From Euwallacea fornicatus (lineage: Eukaryota > Arthropoda > Insecta > Coleoptera > Curculionidae): 64,000 nucleotides of DNA. Of this stretch, positions 12,290 to 23,936 are shown piece after piece (the first letter of the stretch is position 1; the number at the start of each line of letters is the position of its first letter). The translations under genes and the position numbers were made by a program. The DNA lies in contig NC_089557.1 in assembly GCF_040115645.1 (NCBI RefSeq), positions 1,860,001-1,924,000 on the forward strand, read 5' to 3'. The notes under the pieces are model-generated. The model saw only the letters and a list, made by a program, of their open reading frames with translations, had not been told where the DNA came from and did no database searches.

Positions 12290-13580
12290 AGGCACTGCTT
12301 GTTGCTCAAATCTGACCAGTTGTGACACTCCTGCATAAAATCGTGCAAATTTTCTAAATAAACGGCGATAGTTATCCAATTTAATTTGGATTCGTGATTT
12401 ACTAACTTGGAGCGAAAATTAATTTTTAACAATGAGCCCGACCCCCCTTTGCCCCTAGAAAGGCTTGGCATCGTGGCGGAATTGGTTCAACCAAGTCGTC
12501 AAAGACGTCTCGGAGAATTCCATTCCATTCTTCAATTAGGGCGTTTCGAAGATCTGGAACAGTTCCACGCGGTAAATTTGTGCTTGCAGCACGTCTTCCC
12601 AAAGTATCCCGAGCGTGATCAATCGGACTTCCATCTGGAGAATTGGCAGGCCAAATCATTTTCTCAATATTCATTTCATCCAGCCAGTTGTTCACGATGT
12701 TAGCGCGATGTGGACGAACATTATCGTCCATATGTATGAACTGATTACCTATTGCTCCAGCATTCGGCAATATAGCAGGTTGAAGAATTGCGTGAAGATA
12801 CCTGTTGGCGTTTAAAGGACCATGGTCGATGAACCACAGATCGGTGCGCCCGCCAAGACTAATTTCAGCCCAAACCATGTGTCACAAGACTTTTCACCGA
12901 TAAACTGACGATTGTTTGGTATTGTGCCTTCCCGCCAAATCAGAACAAGTCAATTATCAGTGAACCTAGACTCGTCACTGAAGAGTACCCGGCCCCAGTC
13001 ATTACGGGTCCGATTTCGATGGAGCTCAGTCCATGCTCTTTTTCCTCTTTTGTGTGCCGCAGTTAGTGGAACACGCACCATTGGTTTTCGGACATACAAT
13101 CCGACATTGCGGAATCTATTTCTTATCGTTTGAGTGGACACGAGCCTGCCGGATGACGGACGAACTCGCTTCTTACAAGTGTTGCGTTGACGTTGCGATT
13201 TCTTCTCGCGGGCAATTGGAGAAATCGGTCTTCCCTGGGCGTGGTCGTCGACTTTGTCCTGGTCCTCTTCCAACGTTCGCTGTTCCAAGCGACCGGTTCC
13301 ACAATCTTGAAACTACACTTTGGCTGACATTAAACACTCGGGCATCGTGAGTTTGTGTTCGCCCAGCTACGAGTTGCCCTTTGGCTCGCCATGCCTCGCT
13401 CTCCATCAAATCATGTTGCGTTTCCATTGAGGGAATAACGAAATCAAAAAATTGCTCGGCGCGCGTTCCTGAGTGCAAATATTCCACTGATACCTAAGTA
13501 GCGCTCAAATGCGCTTTTACGCTCTGTGTGAGGATTCAAGTCGAAACCTGTCAAATTGACGGAGACCCACCCTACGCATT
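12290..13580. mobile_element. Nested Tc1-like element (approximate limits)
   Basis: A second, unrelated Tc1-like transposase lies inside the outer element, between that element's transposase and its right terminus. Weak inverted similarity exists between about 12290-12335 (CAAATCTGACCAG) and 13535-13577 (minus strand CAATTTGACAGG), suggested here as its decayed ends. The limits are not secure and no clean TA duplication was identified. Confidence 0.5.
12426..13487 (-). pseudogene. Tc1-like transposase (nested element), three frames, DD34D variant
   Basis: Three overlapping minus-strand frames together cover most of a Tc1-type transposase. The first has the helix-turn-helix FNVSQSVVSRLWNR and a PGQ.RRPRPGK hook (13487-13240). 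The second has VSTQTIRNRFRNVGL and VLFSDESRF with the first catalytic Asp (about 13240-12950). The third has MVWAEISLGGRTDLWFID, MDDNVRPHRA with the second Asp, and SPDGSPIDHARDTLGRR, then CQAFLGAKGG near the end (12878-12426). The family's SPDLNPIEH Glu is Asp here, with 34 residues between the last two acidic residues. Frameshifts lie near 13240 and 12880-12950. Dead copy. It resembles a different Tc1 lineage from the outer element. Confidence 0.88.
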
Positions 13581-13705
13581 ATTCTCCTGCTCAGTCGTGT
13601 AAAACTATTGTTATCCTAAAGGAAATGGGCGAGTGAAATTGCACGAAAGAAGGCGTAAATGACATAACATCCCCTAATTGTTTTGTTTAGCGCCTTTCTG
13701 CCTGG

Positions 13706-13830
13706 TTAGTAAGCAAAAACTAATACCGGACATGCGCCAAAGCCCCGTTTCCTAATTGTTTATTTTTATTGTTACTACACACCGAAGAAGATTGCGAGCG
13801 TAAGGGTCCGAATAATTTAGGGAGTTACTG
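13706..13830 (-). repeat. Right inverted terminus of the Tc1-like element
   Basis: Read on the minus strand it starts CAGTAACTCCCTAAATTATT and matches the left terminus. The inner boundary near 13706 is approximate. Confidence 0.85.
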
Positions 13831-13832
13831 TA

Positions 13833-15689
13833 GCCATTTTTGCGTTAGACGCTAATGAATGCAGGTTCGTTGTTGATGCCTACCCGGTCTCCTAAATAGT
13901 AACACGGTTACTCCATTTATAATTTTTAGAGCGGTGGTTAGTGATATCAACATGTAAATTTATGATAAACAAATCACTGACTAATCCCGCCTCAAGCAGT
14001 AATATCGCGTGTCGTTTGCACATACACAAACTATGTAGATTTTATGAGTTTTAAGCCCAATACACATGGGATAAACGTCAAACACAACGTGCGTGACTTC
14101 GTCCTTATGAAAACACGATTTGTTAAATGAATCGGCTAAACCTGTTACCTGCCACGCACGCACGCCATTTGTGCCGAATTCCTGTAGGGAATTGAACAGA
14201 TTACTTCGTGCCATTGCCGATAATCTTCAAATGCATTATTACAACAGTTTACATGACAGGAAGATCGCATTATCAAACCAACCGTCCGTCGCTAGTTGGC
14301 CTGCTTTCGTGCCATAATGGCGGGCAATTTTCGTCGAATTAAACGGGAGAATCACGGAATCGCGTTTGCGATCATTAATTTGAAGAACAACATTTCCAAA
14401 TGATCCATGAAATTGATGATGTTTGGCCGTTTGGCCAAATTAACATGCCCTGGAAATGGCTTTATTTTACCTCACGATATTATTTCGCCACGAAGATACA
14501 AAGGAGAGGAGCGGAAATAACTTTCGATCGTTCCTCGATTAACCGTAAAGAGACCAGAGGAGGAAAAACAAGGAAAAACCATGAGATTACACAGATTTTC
14601 ATCGACTCTTTCAGCTGACTTGGTTCCAATTTAAAGGGACCCTCGAAACAACGTTAAAAATAAAAGTTTTGTTCTTTCGGACCGCAAAAATTGGTCAATC
14701 CAACGTCGGCCAACTGGAAACCTGTAAATCCAAGATGCCGTAAAAAGTCGGTGAAACTTTAAGCGGACGGTCGAAAATCGATTCGGGACGGTCCTCGACT
14801 GCTCTCTATTGAATAAGGATTTACTACGCTAATAATCGACCTAATAACGTGTCCACGTCAAAGAAAGGAAAAAGGGCAAACGTCCAATAATGGAAACAAC
14901 AAACGAAATCTCCTCCTCTGAATATTCATGGCAAATAACTCGACATTTTCCAGTCGGGCGCACATGCATACTTTTGGAGAGCTGAACAAACTGGCTTTGC
15001 CATGTCGTCTGGAATTCGTGTTTACCTTCTTCCGGCGGTATCCAGAAAATATCAAAAGAACAGTTTAACTTGCCCTTTTTCTGCCCTCCTTTGTGAACGT
15101 TTTGAATATGGGCCGTTGTCTAGAACCCGAAGCCCCGTCCCGGATCTTCCTAAAACTCAAATAATTGAAACCAGTTCTATGGCGGAACATGCCACAATTT
15201 CCTAACTTTAGTGCCGGGCTGCAAACCTCACGTAATTGGAATCTAAAAAATTCATGAAATAATGTGTATTGTGTGTTGTATCGGGTGCAATTGAGCTCCT
15301 GGAAGTTTGCTCTTCGATTTGATGCGGAATTGTGTCTAAATATTTCAGCGAATCATTACTGGGAGCAAGTTTCGGTTTGGCTTTCATTTATTGTGGAACA
15401 GAGTTAACGCTCTACAAACCCGATGGTTGCCCACTTGCCCGCTTCCTAAGTGGTGATGATTGGGAGAAACACGTTAAATTAAAGAAATTCCATTAGCGCA
15501 ACGATCATCGCACGTTACGCTCCCACGTTAAGAGCCAGCCCGTTACATTACGTTGCAGGGGCATTACACGTTACAACATTTCTTTACAGGGGCATCAGAC
15601 CTCGGCGTAGCTCACTCGTTCTCAACGAGGCTGCTTGCCGACGATCCTCTGATGAGGTAGAACGAACGCGAAACTGGCCGGGCGTGGGT
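13833..15689. other. No supported gene
   Basis: Low-complexity AT-rich intron DNA. A stretch near 14650-14820 weakly recalls the mariner N-terminal linker but is too damaged to call. Confidence 0.5.
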
Positions 15690-15850
15690 TTCTCTGCCCG
15701 TCGCCCTGCAAGAACTCGCGGAGATTTGCCGCGAGATGGATGGGTAGGCAGTCGAAGCCCCCTCGGCCAGCCCAGATTCGGCCCCTTTAGATTTTTCTTC
15801 GGACGTGGAGAGCGCCGCGAAGGAGGGAGCGTCCATTCAGAGAAAAATTT
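15690..15850 (+). pseudogene. Tc3/IS630-type transposase relic (copy C)
   Basis: One frame reads NSRRFAARWMGRQSKPPRPAQ, like the LN..F..RWIGRGG....WPPRSPD region. A shifted frame continues DSAPLDFSSDVESAAKEGA, like SPDLTPLDFFLWGYVKS. Stops and shifts separate the pieces. The LD of the PLDFF block survives, the Trp-Gly does not. It is more diverged than copies A and B. Confidence 0.55.
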
Positions 15851-17378
15851 TAAAGACTCGAAAACCACTTTTACGGGCGGCGATAAATAAGCTGGGCACA
15901 ATCCATTCGATGCAATTGCGGCACGTAGCAGACGGGACTGGAAATTTCCAGGTCGATTAATCATCGGCATCCAATCGGCTGTCAAACGTCCCGGAAATGA
16001 GACCGTTAAGCCGGGCACACACTAAATCTTATTAATAATTGTAGCCAGGACCATCTAGCAAACCGTTCTTTATTCATTAGGGCCGGTGATTGGCCCAGAG
16101 CCAGAGGCCACGCGTCAAAAATGTGTCCCGGAAATTGAAATCCTCCGGTGACCCCTCACGTGCCAGTGGCGTAGCATGCAAATATTTGCGGATTTGAATA
16201 ATTTCTTGTTCGGTATTGATGAAGGGTAACAAAGCAAATTAAAATCTAAGTAGCGCGACGACCCTTGTTCCACAATGCCAGGAAATACGAGCGCTTATTT
16301 ACGAAAGATATTACAGTTTAGAAAGCCATTTATTTCGAAATTTAATGTTTTTGAACAAATAATGCTTTGTGTATCTGCTGCTGGAAGTTGATGAGCTAAA
16401 TTAAGGAAATTTGTAACTGCTACTTTGAGACGGACAATAAATAATTGCCCCGAGAGCGAATTTCGGGCTTGAAGAGCATTTGTTGTCAAGGCGAAGCTCC
16501 TTTCTTTGAAGAAAGTAAACAACATTACATTCTGCAGAAAACGTGGAAATTTAAAAAGCAACTTTTAATTCATTTATCGGTCGAAGTGGACTTATGGTAA
16601 TTTAACGGTCATTTCATACAACTTTGTAGCTCGTTAGTTTCCTTTTTAAGAGCGCAAATTGAAAAGTCCCTTTCTCTCCGCGCTGAAGACCTCTCGGCGA
16701 ACTACTCTTAATTCAGGAACTAATTAAAAATCGTTTTGGACCTGAAAAGAGCCCGAGCATTCACATGAATGAATTTTTCATCCCGGGGCTCATCTACATA
16801 GTCGGTCGTTTGCGAATTGTTTGCTAGACACGAAGAATCATATTGGGCCCTAATTTAATTACGTAGAATTTCTCAATTCGTTAGTCGCGTTATTTAGTTT
16901 GCTCAGTCGGGGGATACTTAAATGAATAAAAATAAATTGTCCTTTTTCGAGGAGATCCTTTAACTGCCGGAACACGCCTCAAGTAAACTACTGTTAATTT
17001 AAAAACTAATTAAAATTCGTTTTAAGCAAAAACAGAAATTTCGTTTTTGTTCTCTCTGGCGCTCGTTTGGTGCAGGGTTTTATTATTTCACATTAAGTTA
17101 GATGAGAACAGGGCGAGTTGTTACCATTTTACAAACTTGTTGCTCAGAGTGGTTTAGTGCGAAGTCATCATAGGCAGCTCCACTCTTTTTCGCCCACCGC
17201 AGGAAGGTCGCACAACCGCGTACTAAGGGGGTGAAAGCGCTGGAAACGCTTTTCGGGGGTGGGGTAAACGTGGCCGTTTTCGAAATAAGCGAAGAACTAA
17301 AAACAGCCTTATAGGTCTCCTTGTATCGCAAAACTCCTCCCGTGAATGTGTTGCTGTTGTCCCTTCCAACCGAATCTA
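15851..17378. other. No supported gene
   Basis: Nothing with a recognisable domain or repeat boundary is seen. Confidence 0.5.
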
Positions 17379-17896
17379 CAGGGTTTTCCGGAACGATGGT
17401 CGAATCTCTTAACGGGGCATTTTACCGGCCATTTTGGGTGGGATCTTCCCATGAAAATGTTCATTTTGGGTTCTTCCTGTCGAGATATTCGGGTCGCAAA
17501 ACGACCGAAAATAAGGTTTTTTTCGTTTTTCTGACAAACGGTTACACCTGGAAACTTCAATTTTGGGGCACGTTATCAGCTAGTCGAACGCCATTTTGCG
17601 GCGGTGTCTGTTCTTTGACTCGTTCTTCTGGAGGACGGGAATCGGCAACCGTCAATTTAATTTCTTTCAGAACTTTTTTCGCAATAGCGGATTTTAACAA
17701 AACCTCTTCTTAGTGCTAAACGTAACTTTAAAACTTTCTCCGCTCTCGTCATTTTTCCATGCAATCAAGAGTTTGCCCGGAAAGAATAAAAGCACCTTTT
17801 CTTCCCTTGTTAGGCGTGGATTCGTCACCGGTTAGTGACAAACACAGTAAACGATTGTCATGTCGAGCGCGTTGGTGTTGTCGACAAAACCGTCCG
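17379..17896 (+). repeat. Left arm of the large foldback element
   Basis: Inverted partner of 18097-18624, estimated by eye to be clearly similar throughout with small indels. The inner limit is approximate. Confidence 0.75.
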
Positions 17897-18096
17897 GGTT
17901 GCTCCTCATTTACCTTTCTAGTCCAAGTCTAAGAGACCGAACAGATATTTAAGTCTCGCTAACGTTCAGAATAGAATGCTCAATTTCAGTGCCTGTTCCG
18001 ATAGCCAGTCCTGCCGTGTGCACGTCCTGTCACCTTATTTGCTAACGTTCGTGTCATAAAGTCGGTTGGCTACACATATTTGATAATCACAGGCGT

Positions 18097-18624
18097 TAAG
18101 GCGATTCGTTTGACAACATGACAACAGTAAAACACCAACATAACAATCGTCCACTGCGTTTATCCGTAACCGGTGAGAAAAGGGGGCTTAACAAGGGAAC
18201 GAGAATTATTTTCATTTTTTTTCTGCGCGAACTGTTGGTTGCACTGAAAATGAAAAAAGTGACAAGAGTTTTAATATGAGGAATAATACAAAAAAGGTTT
18301 TGCTGGAGTCGGCTGATGCAAGGAAAAGCCCCGGAAGAAATACAATTAGGAGCTGCCGCCTCCCGCCCTCCAGAAACACGAGTCAAAGAAATGACACAAC
18401 CACAAGATGGCGCTCGACTGGCTGGTAACATGTACCGAAACTGGAAATTCTAAGTGCGCCCGTTTTTAATAAAAAAAAAAAGCAACAACGATTATTTTCC
18501 GTCATTTTGACACTCGACGATCTCGGCAGGAACGATCCAAAGTGAAAAATTTCACACGAAGACATTCTCCCCCTCAAACGGCGCACTTTGCTAAAAGATT
18601 TGACCATCATTTCGGAACACCCTG
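18097..18624 (-). repeat. Right arm of the large foldback element
   Basis: Inverted partner of 17379-17896. Confidence 0.75.
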
Positions 18625-19845
18625 TGTATCTACTGCCGTTTCATCGTTCGCAGTCCGCGCACTTCACTTCTGCCATTTTTGCGTTTTTCTGAGAACCGAC
18701 GCGGCTTCGACCGCCACGGAGAGGAGACGAGGAGGACCTTAAAATGGGAAAAAAACCGAAACTAACATTTATCCGTGACCTAAAAGTCGATCTCAATTTT
18801 CCCTTGCCATTTCGAGCCAGTGGCTCCTCGTTTTCCATAACAAAAATCGGGATCGATCTAACATTGTAAATCGTAAACTAGAAACATGTTCCAGGAAAAC
18901 CCGGCGACAACACGCCTTTGGCCGGAACGCCTTTTCAGGTCGAATACTGCATTTCCGGATTTTTCACTATCCGATCCGTCCCCGAAGCGGGGCTGCGCCA
19001 TTAAAGTCATGTTTAGCGCCTTTGTCGGACTTTCTCTTGTTATCTCTTCTCCGGGGCGAACGTTTCTTAACGGGTTCCACCGACGTAACCTTCCGAATTT
19101 ACCAAAACCACAATTCGCTGGAATAATATTGTCTTCGTTTAACAAATGCGCATCCCCTGAAGCAGCCCGTAGTTGAAGAAGACATCATTATCAGTCAAGG
19201 ATGGCGTAATTTCGCGAGAGTTTCAAGGGCCGACACTAGAGCTGCGCCAGAATGGAGCCGGATTGAGCACTTCAACGTTCAATGCGAGGATTATAGAGCA
19301 AAGAATACGACGTATCAACGTGCTCTTGGATACGAGCTACTCTTGACGTGCTTTGTAGCTGATTTAGTGAACTGAAGTAGCGAGTATATTGTGTCCCACG
19401 GAATAACTAACGAACCATGAGGACGTAATAAGGCTTTTCATAACGCCGATCGAACCCGGTGATACGTCAGCCCGGGATCGTTTATTTCCGGGACAAACCG
19501 CAATTCGAACTACAACTACAAATCTACAACGTTGTACGCGGGCCCACTACAAACGGGCCCATCAGCCGCGGGCCCTTTCTGGTTCCGACAGTCACAATGT
19601 GTCTGTGTTGCAATTAGAGCTCCCATAAATTACATTAAACGCAAACTTGTAGTTCGCAGCCCGTTTTTCTCCGAGCCTCGCCGCCATGTGATGGAATACG
19701 CGTGTTTTCCACATCTAATGGACCTTGTTGGTAATGGATTCAAACTATTCATCGTCGGAAAATATAATTACACGGAACTACCTCATGCAACGATGAGGAA
19801 TGCGAGTTAGCCATGAAATTCTCTATGGGCAAATGTTATGCATAG
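18625..19845. other. No supported gene
   Basis: Moderately GC-rich patches with short open frames on both strands and nothing recognisable. The first 250 bases may be remains of another CAGGG-type repeat. Confidence 0.45.
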
Positions 19846-20560
19846 GGCGTCCCAGAATCTTTGGTGCGAATGTGCGTTAGTTGACGAAAGAGTGACGTCT
19901 TCGAGGAACTTCAATATTTTTGCGGGGCCCATATCAGTGCAACCCACCCAAGAGTAATGATTTCTTCTTTGAAAAAATGACCTCTTTGACATTGTAATTC
20001 GTGATTCTTTGTAAAATCTGGGAATTCTTTTACATATATTTCCATAAAAATGTCTGCACGTTTTGGGGACCGTGGGTCGAGTAGAGGTACTGGGCGAGGT
20101 GAAATAAAACAAGAAAAACAGTTTGAAGATTTAATTAAGAATATAATGAACCATAACCTAACCTAACCAAGCCATTCTTACCAAAATTAAAACAAACACA
20201 TAATCTATTTGAACAACCGTTAAAATCATATAGTGAGTTTGACTATGGCTAGAGCTGAATTAGATTAGACTTCATCATATTAATTATTATATTCTGCAAT
20301 GTGTTTTGTTTTATATTAACCCATCCAGTGCTCCTATTTGCTGCGCGGTCTGGAGGTCTTGCCGATACTTACATGAAAAATACGTAAAAAAATCCGCAAT
20401 TTCTGTAAAAAACAACGTATTCCGATATCAAAGAAGTCGTTTTTTCAAAGAAGAAGCCATTAATTTTTGGTGGGTTAAAGTGATATGTCACCTTTTTGCG
20501 AATTCCGATACTCTCACCTTTTCTCCATCAAAAAAGCTTTTCTAGAAAAAACACGCATCT
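19846..20560. mobile_element. Foldback element with arms of about 265 bp
   Basis: The left arm (about 19880-20145) and right arm (about 20265-20540) are inverted copies. Matching blocks, read outward on opposite strands, include TTCTTTGAAAAAATGACC against GTCATTTTTTCAAAGAAGAA, TGGTGGGTT, and a TTTTGTTTTAT block near the spacer. The left end may begin AGGGCGTCCCAGAATC. The right end is eroded and not defined. No coding capacity. The spacer contains AACCTAACCTAACC. Confidence 0.7.
20155..20168 (+). repeat. Insect telomere-type tract (AACCT)
   Basis: AACCTAACCTAACC is nearly three units of the insect telomere repeat (TTAGG on the other strand). It sits in the spacer of the foldback element. It is too short to be telomere. 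Confidence 0.6.
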
Positions 20561-23164
20561 CTAATCGTTCTCCTGGTATTTTCGCATTTTTCACAAACGG
20601 TTTTTGCACAATTTTAAAATTTGCACAGTTGCGTATGCCACAGGGCACGTCAAGTGTAATTCTCAAGGCTTTCTAAGAAACGGGAGAAATCGAAGAAAGG
20701 GAAAAATTCAGGGAGCCCTCAGAAGTCTTCAATGGATCCAACTTCACTTAACAGCGCGACGGCGGACGAGAGTTTTCTAATTAAAAGAAATTACTTGATC
20801 GTTAAATTTCTGGAAAAATTCCATTATTGACCACGTGAACGTGTAGAAAAATGGTTTTCTACGACTTATCCAGAATTGATTTATGCTTCTGCCTTCTCAA
20901 CAATATAAAAAACAGCAAAAATTATTAAAAAAAAACGTACATTGGAGTATAAATTCATTTATTCTCTTGTTGTAATTCCCTTGTGGGTTCGGTTTCCAGT
21001 GTGTCACGTCTTTGAGGATCGTCCCATAAGGAAGCTGTCGGCAATAGATAATCCATATGAGACCTCTTTTTAGAAACCTCTATGATGTTCTTAAAATTTT
21101 CATAAAAATTCTAAATGACGCCAGCTGCTCTCCCCATCGACCACCAAATGATCTGAGGACGCCTTCCAGCTGACCTTTACCACCGAGTGTGTCCTTTCAC
21201 ACTATTTATTTGTTTCGGAGCAAGAATGTTTAATATCAGAGCCCTAAGTTCTCACATTATTAAATAAATTCCGAGGTTCATATCCGAACACGGTTTGTCC
21301 CGGGGTCGTTTGAAAAACTTTGAATTTAAAATACGCAACCCTCACACGCGCTTTCCCACAAAACAGCCCCGAGGGCTGAAATAAGGGCCGCAATTTCGAC
21401 GCAACAAAGTTTCACAGTTGTTCCCACAGGCCTATAATAAGTTCCGATATACCAATGTATCATGTCTTTTTGATAGTCCGAGGGTTAGTTTCCGCGAGTT
21501 TCATCCTTTCAAGTTATCTTTCTAGATTTCCTCCAAAAAGCCCCCACACGGCAATCGCATCTGAGAGTAACCAAAACCACTTTATATGCACTTGACGGCA
21601 TTTGGAGTATTGGTAAATGGGGCTTGAAGTCTCGGACTATAAGACACCGTTTTCTGGAGCCTCTTATTTCGCCAAGGAAAGGAAACTCGATAAGTTTTGC
21701 ATGGTTTGCCTCAAGATTAATGAACGGTGTCTTTCAGTACACGTCTTTCTTTGCTTTTTGAGTTTTAGAGCCACAATGGGCCTTTTCCAGATAAGAACGC
21801 GGGACGTTTCATGCCAAAACTGATAAATAACCCGCAATTTTTAAGCAACTCGAGGGAAATTGAAAATTATTTAAACTGAAGGTTCGACGTGTCGTAAAAT
21901 GAGAATTTTACTGCTTCGGATTTGTAAGATTTTGCACGGAAAAAATCGTCCTCGAAGCCACGAAAGCCACACAAAGAAAACAATTAAATATTAACATCCT
22001 TTCCACCTCAGCAGCTCGAAACTTTCGCTAAAATTTCTTGCCACATACATAAAAAAAATTCGTAGGTTTTCCCACAGGTCTCGACATATGCGACGTAAAG
22101 AGGGAGCTCGGCCCCATAGGGGAACCAAGACACGTGAAAAGTATAACGTTAAAACTACGCTTAAACTCCTACGTGATCCACTTGTTTAATAAGTTTTTCA
22201 CGTAAAGACCGGGGCGATTTTGTTCGCGATTTTTTGATCTTACGGGCGCTTTTTCTCGCCACATTTGTGATACGACCCAATATAATAAAACCCCCCTAAC
22301 TCTCCGTTCCGGGCTGAAAAAGAATTTATTCCTCAAAGTGTTTTTCGGTAATCGAAATGGGTAAGTGCTACAATGCATGATGGGAACTCGACATATGTCA
22401 CCCCCATTTACAATGCAGGAAAACACTTTGCTTAATGCCGCCCCGGAAAGCGTGTTCATGAGCCCATGGACTCCACTCAATCGTAACCCCTAAATTACTC
22501 TAAAAAGTGTTGATTCCCGGCATCCAACCCCCAGAAGTCATTTGCTACTGTTCAGTGTTCAAACACCCTGATAGGCTATTTCTCACCCCTCAAGACAAGT
22601 GTCGGATGACTTCTGTTTCTATTAATCTTCGCCCGCACCCCCGTGACTATCAGAGTCTTTAGAGCCGCAACCTTTATTTAGCAATCCATTCGAGTAAATA
22701 ACCCAAATATGGGATATGCGGCCGCAATAACCCGGTGAAGTATGGTAACCGTTACGTAAAATGGGCGATCTCAGGAAATGTCCGAGATACCGGGCCAGGT
22801 AAATATCGGCGAAGTATCGCAATTACGTGCTTCAAATGCGGCGTTTCGGTCCTGGACCGTCGCCCTCAGTCTGGTTCGTTTTTAAGTACGGACCTGGATT
22901 TTTTTTTATTTTCCGAATGGGCGGGAACGCGGCCCACTGTCAAAAATTGCCTCTGGAGGTTTCTTTGCGGGATCTGTATAAAAACTGATTTTGTAATCGA
23001 ACGTCGCAAATTCGATTGTTAAATAGGACGAGCCAAGACATCTCCAGGCACGGGAATTTCGTTTCCCTTATTTCGCCATTACTTGAATCAAAACGGTCAT
23101 AATTCGACCGTACCTCGAAATGGGGCCAACGTAAGTCTAGGGCAGTACTCAGATAGTGACTCAC
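20561..23164. other. No supported gene
   Basis: Intron sequence next to the discoidin exon. Open frames at 22169-22480, 22622-22822 and 22735-23022 show no domain. No second discoidin exon was found. Confidence 0.5.
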
Positions 23165-23270
23165 CTCGCGTTTTGAGGTCCGACGCTCTTGGCCTCGTAC
23201 GACGAACTCGCGGAAATCGCGTGGTCTGGGATTCTGCCTTCCTCCATCCCCAAGGCTGATTTGCATTCCC
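23165..23270 (-). CDS. Ddr: Ddr exon encoding the N-terminal part of the discoidin (F5/8 type C) domain
   Basis: This 106-nt minus-strand exon is bounded by an excellent acceptor (a long T/C tract ending TTCTTTCTTCCAG, AG at 23272-23271) and donor GCGAG|GTGAGTCAC. It enters with 2 nt and leaves with 2 nt (intron phases 1 and 2). The 34 full codons start E-C-K-S-A-L-G-M-E-E-G-R-I-P-D and continue ISASSSYEAKSVGPQNA, then a split R or S codon. C-x(3)-LGMExGxIPDxxIxASSS is the classic start of a discoidin domain. The xVGPxNAR ending fits insect discoidin domain receptors better than Neurexin-IV or hemolectin. Known role: the domain lies outside the cell, binds collagen and activates a cytoplasmic tyrosine kinase. 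The rest of the domain (the GAWCP region and the second Cys), the membrane segment and the kinase must lie on exons left of this window. Neurexin-IV or another F5/8C protein is the main alternative. Confidence 0.85.
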
Positions 23271-23936
23271 CTGGAAGAAAGAAAAAAATAAAGTGTTTCA
23301 ACCCCTTCGCTGTTTACAACCCCCCAGGAGATAATCTAAAAAGCGCGGCTTAAGTGCGTAATTCGATCCGCCCGAGAGGGGCGTGAATCCCCATTAACAC
23401 AGGTTCATTAGCGACAAGTGCATCTGCAGCAAAGGGAGTCAAAAAATTCTCGCAATCGTAACGAGCATCCTCTATATGTTCTCACACTTGAGACACCTGT
23501 GTTTGCTTAGTTCATCTCAATTAACCATACGCTGACGTGAAAACATGAGCTTCCGGGGAAGCGCATTAAGCCTGCTACGGCAACTTACAACAAAGGCATC
23601 AGTCATGCACCCCGGGGGCCAAACTGACCCCGAGAAAGGGTTAACTGGCAATTGTAATAATAATTTTTAGGCAAACAAGCGAGGGCGAGGACCAATTACT
23701 TACTCTTTATATGCCGGGGCTCGGGCTCGGCTAAATCAGCGGATTACAAAAAAGCAAACAAGTGGGCCCGGGGTGTAGGTATAACCTGAGACTTGAGGGC
23801 TCGCTTTTATTTTGTGTCCTGGAATTGCGGGTTGTTAGGACATTTTGCTTGCAACACGTGGAATGTAGGGACACGAGGGGTGGTTTCTCGATGTCGTAAC
23901 ACGTTCTGTCGGAGTTGTACCGCCGGTACTAAAGGA

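Larger units (their letters stand above)
10640..13830. mobile_element. Tc1-like transposon with long inverted termini and a nested second element
   Basis: The left end CAGTGACTTCC and right end (reverse strand) CAGTAACTCCC are flanked by TA on both sides (10638-10639, 13831-13832), the Tc1/mariner target duplication. Inverted termini match for about 125 bp, including GACCCTTAC, AATAAAAATAAACAATT and GTTTTTGCT blocks. The element's own transposase relic (minus strand) lies next to the left end. The right half has been expanded by insertion of a second Tc1-like copy. Without that copy the element would be about 1.9 kb. Both transposases are broken. Confidence 0.88.
17379..18624. mobile_element. 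Large foldback element with arms of about 500 bp
   Basis: Left end CAGGGTTTTCCGGAACGATG and right end (minus strand) CAGGGTGTTCCGAAATGATG match, and the inverted similarity continues through the whole of both arms (about 17379-17896 and 18097-18624), leaving a spacer near 200 bp. Matching blocks include TTTGACTCGT.TTCTGGAGG, ATTTCTTTC/ATTTCTTCC, CCCTTGTTA, CACCGGTTA and ACGATTGT.ATGT. TA precedes the left end; the right flank reads TGTA, so the target duplication is imperfect. No transposase is encoded; open frames in the arms are mirror images of each other. As part of intron B it would be transcribed. Confidence 0.82.
1..23164 (-). other. Ddr: Left part of Ddr intron B (at least 23.2 kb)
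   Basis: Everything left of the donor at 23164 should be intron sequence up to the next exon, which would complete the discoidin domain. I looked on the minus strand for the GAWCP-type motif and for DDR kinase motifs and found neither. The stretch is dominated by transposon relics and foldback repeats. A small unrecognised exon could still be hidden here. Confidence 0.55.

Noticed and set aside
14650..14820. mariner-like N-terminal linker
   Set aside because: Only a loose match to an SGR..I..GRPST-type pattern, with stops, and no catalytic blocks follow.
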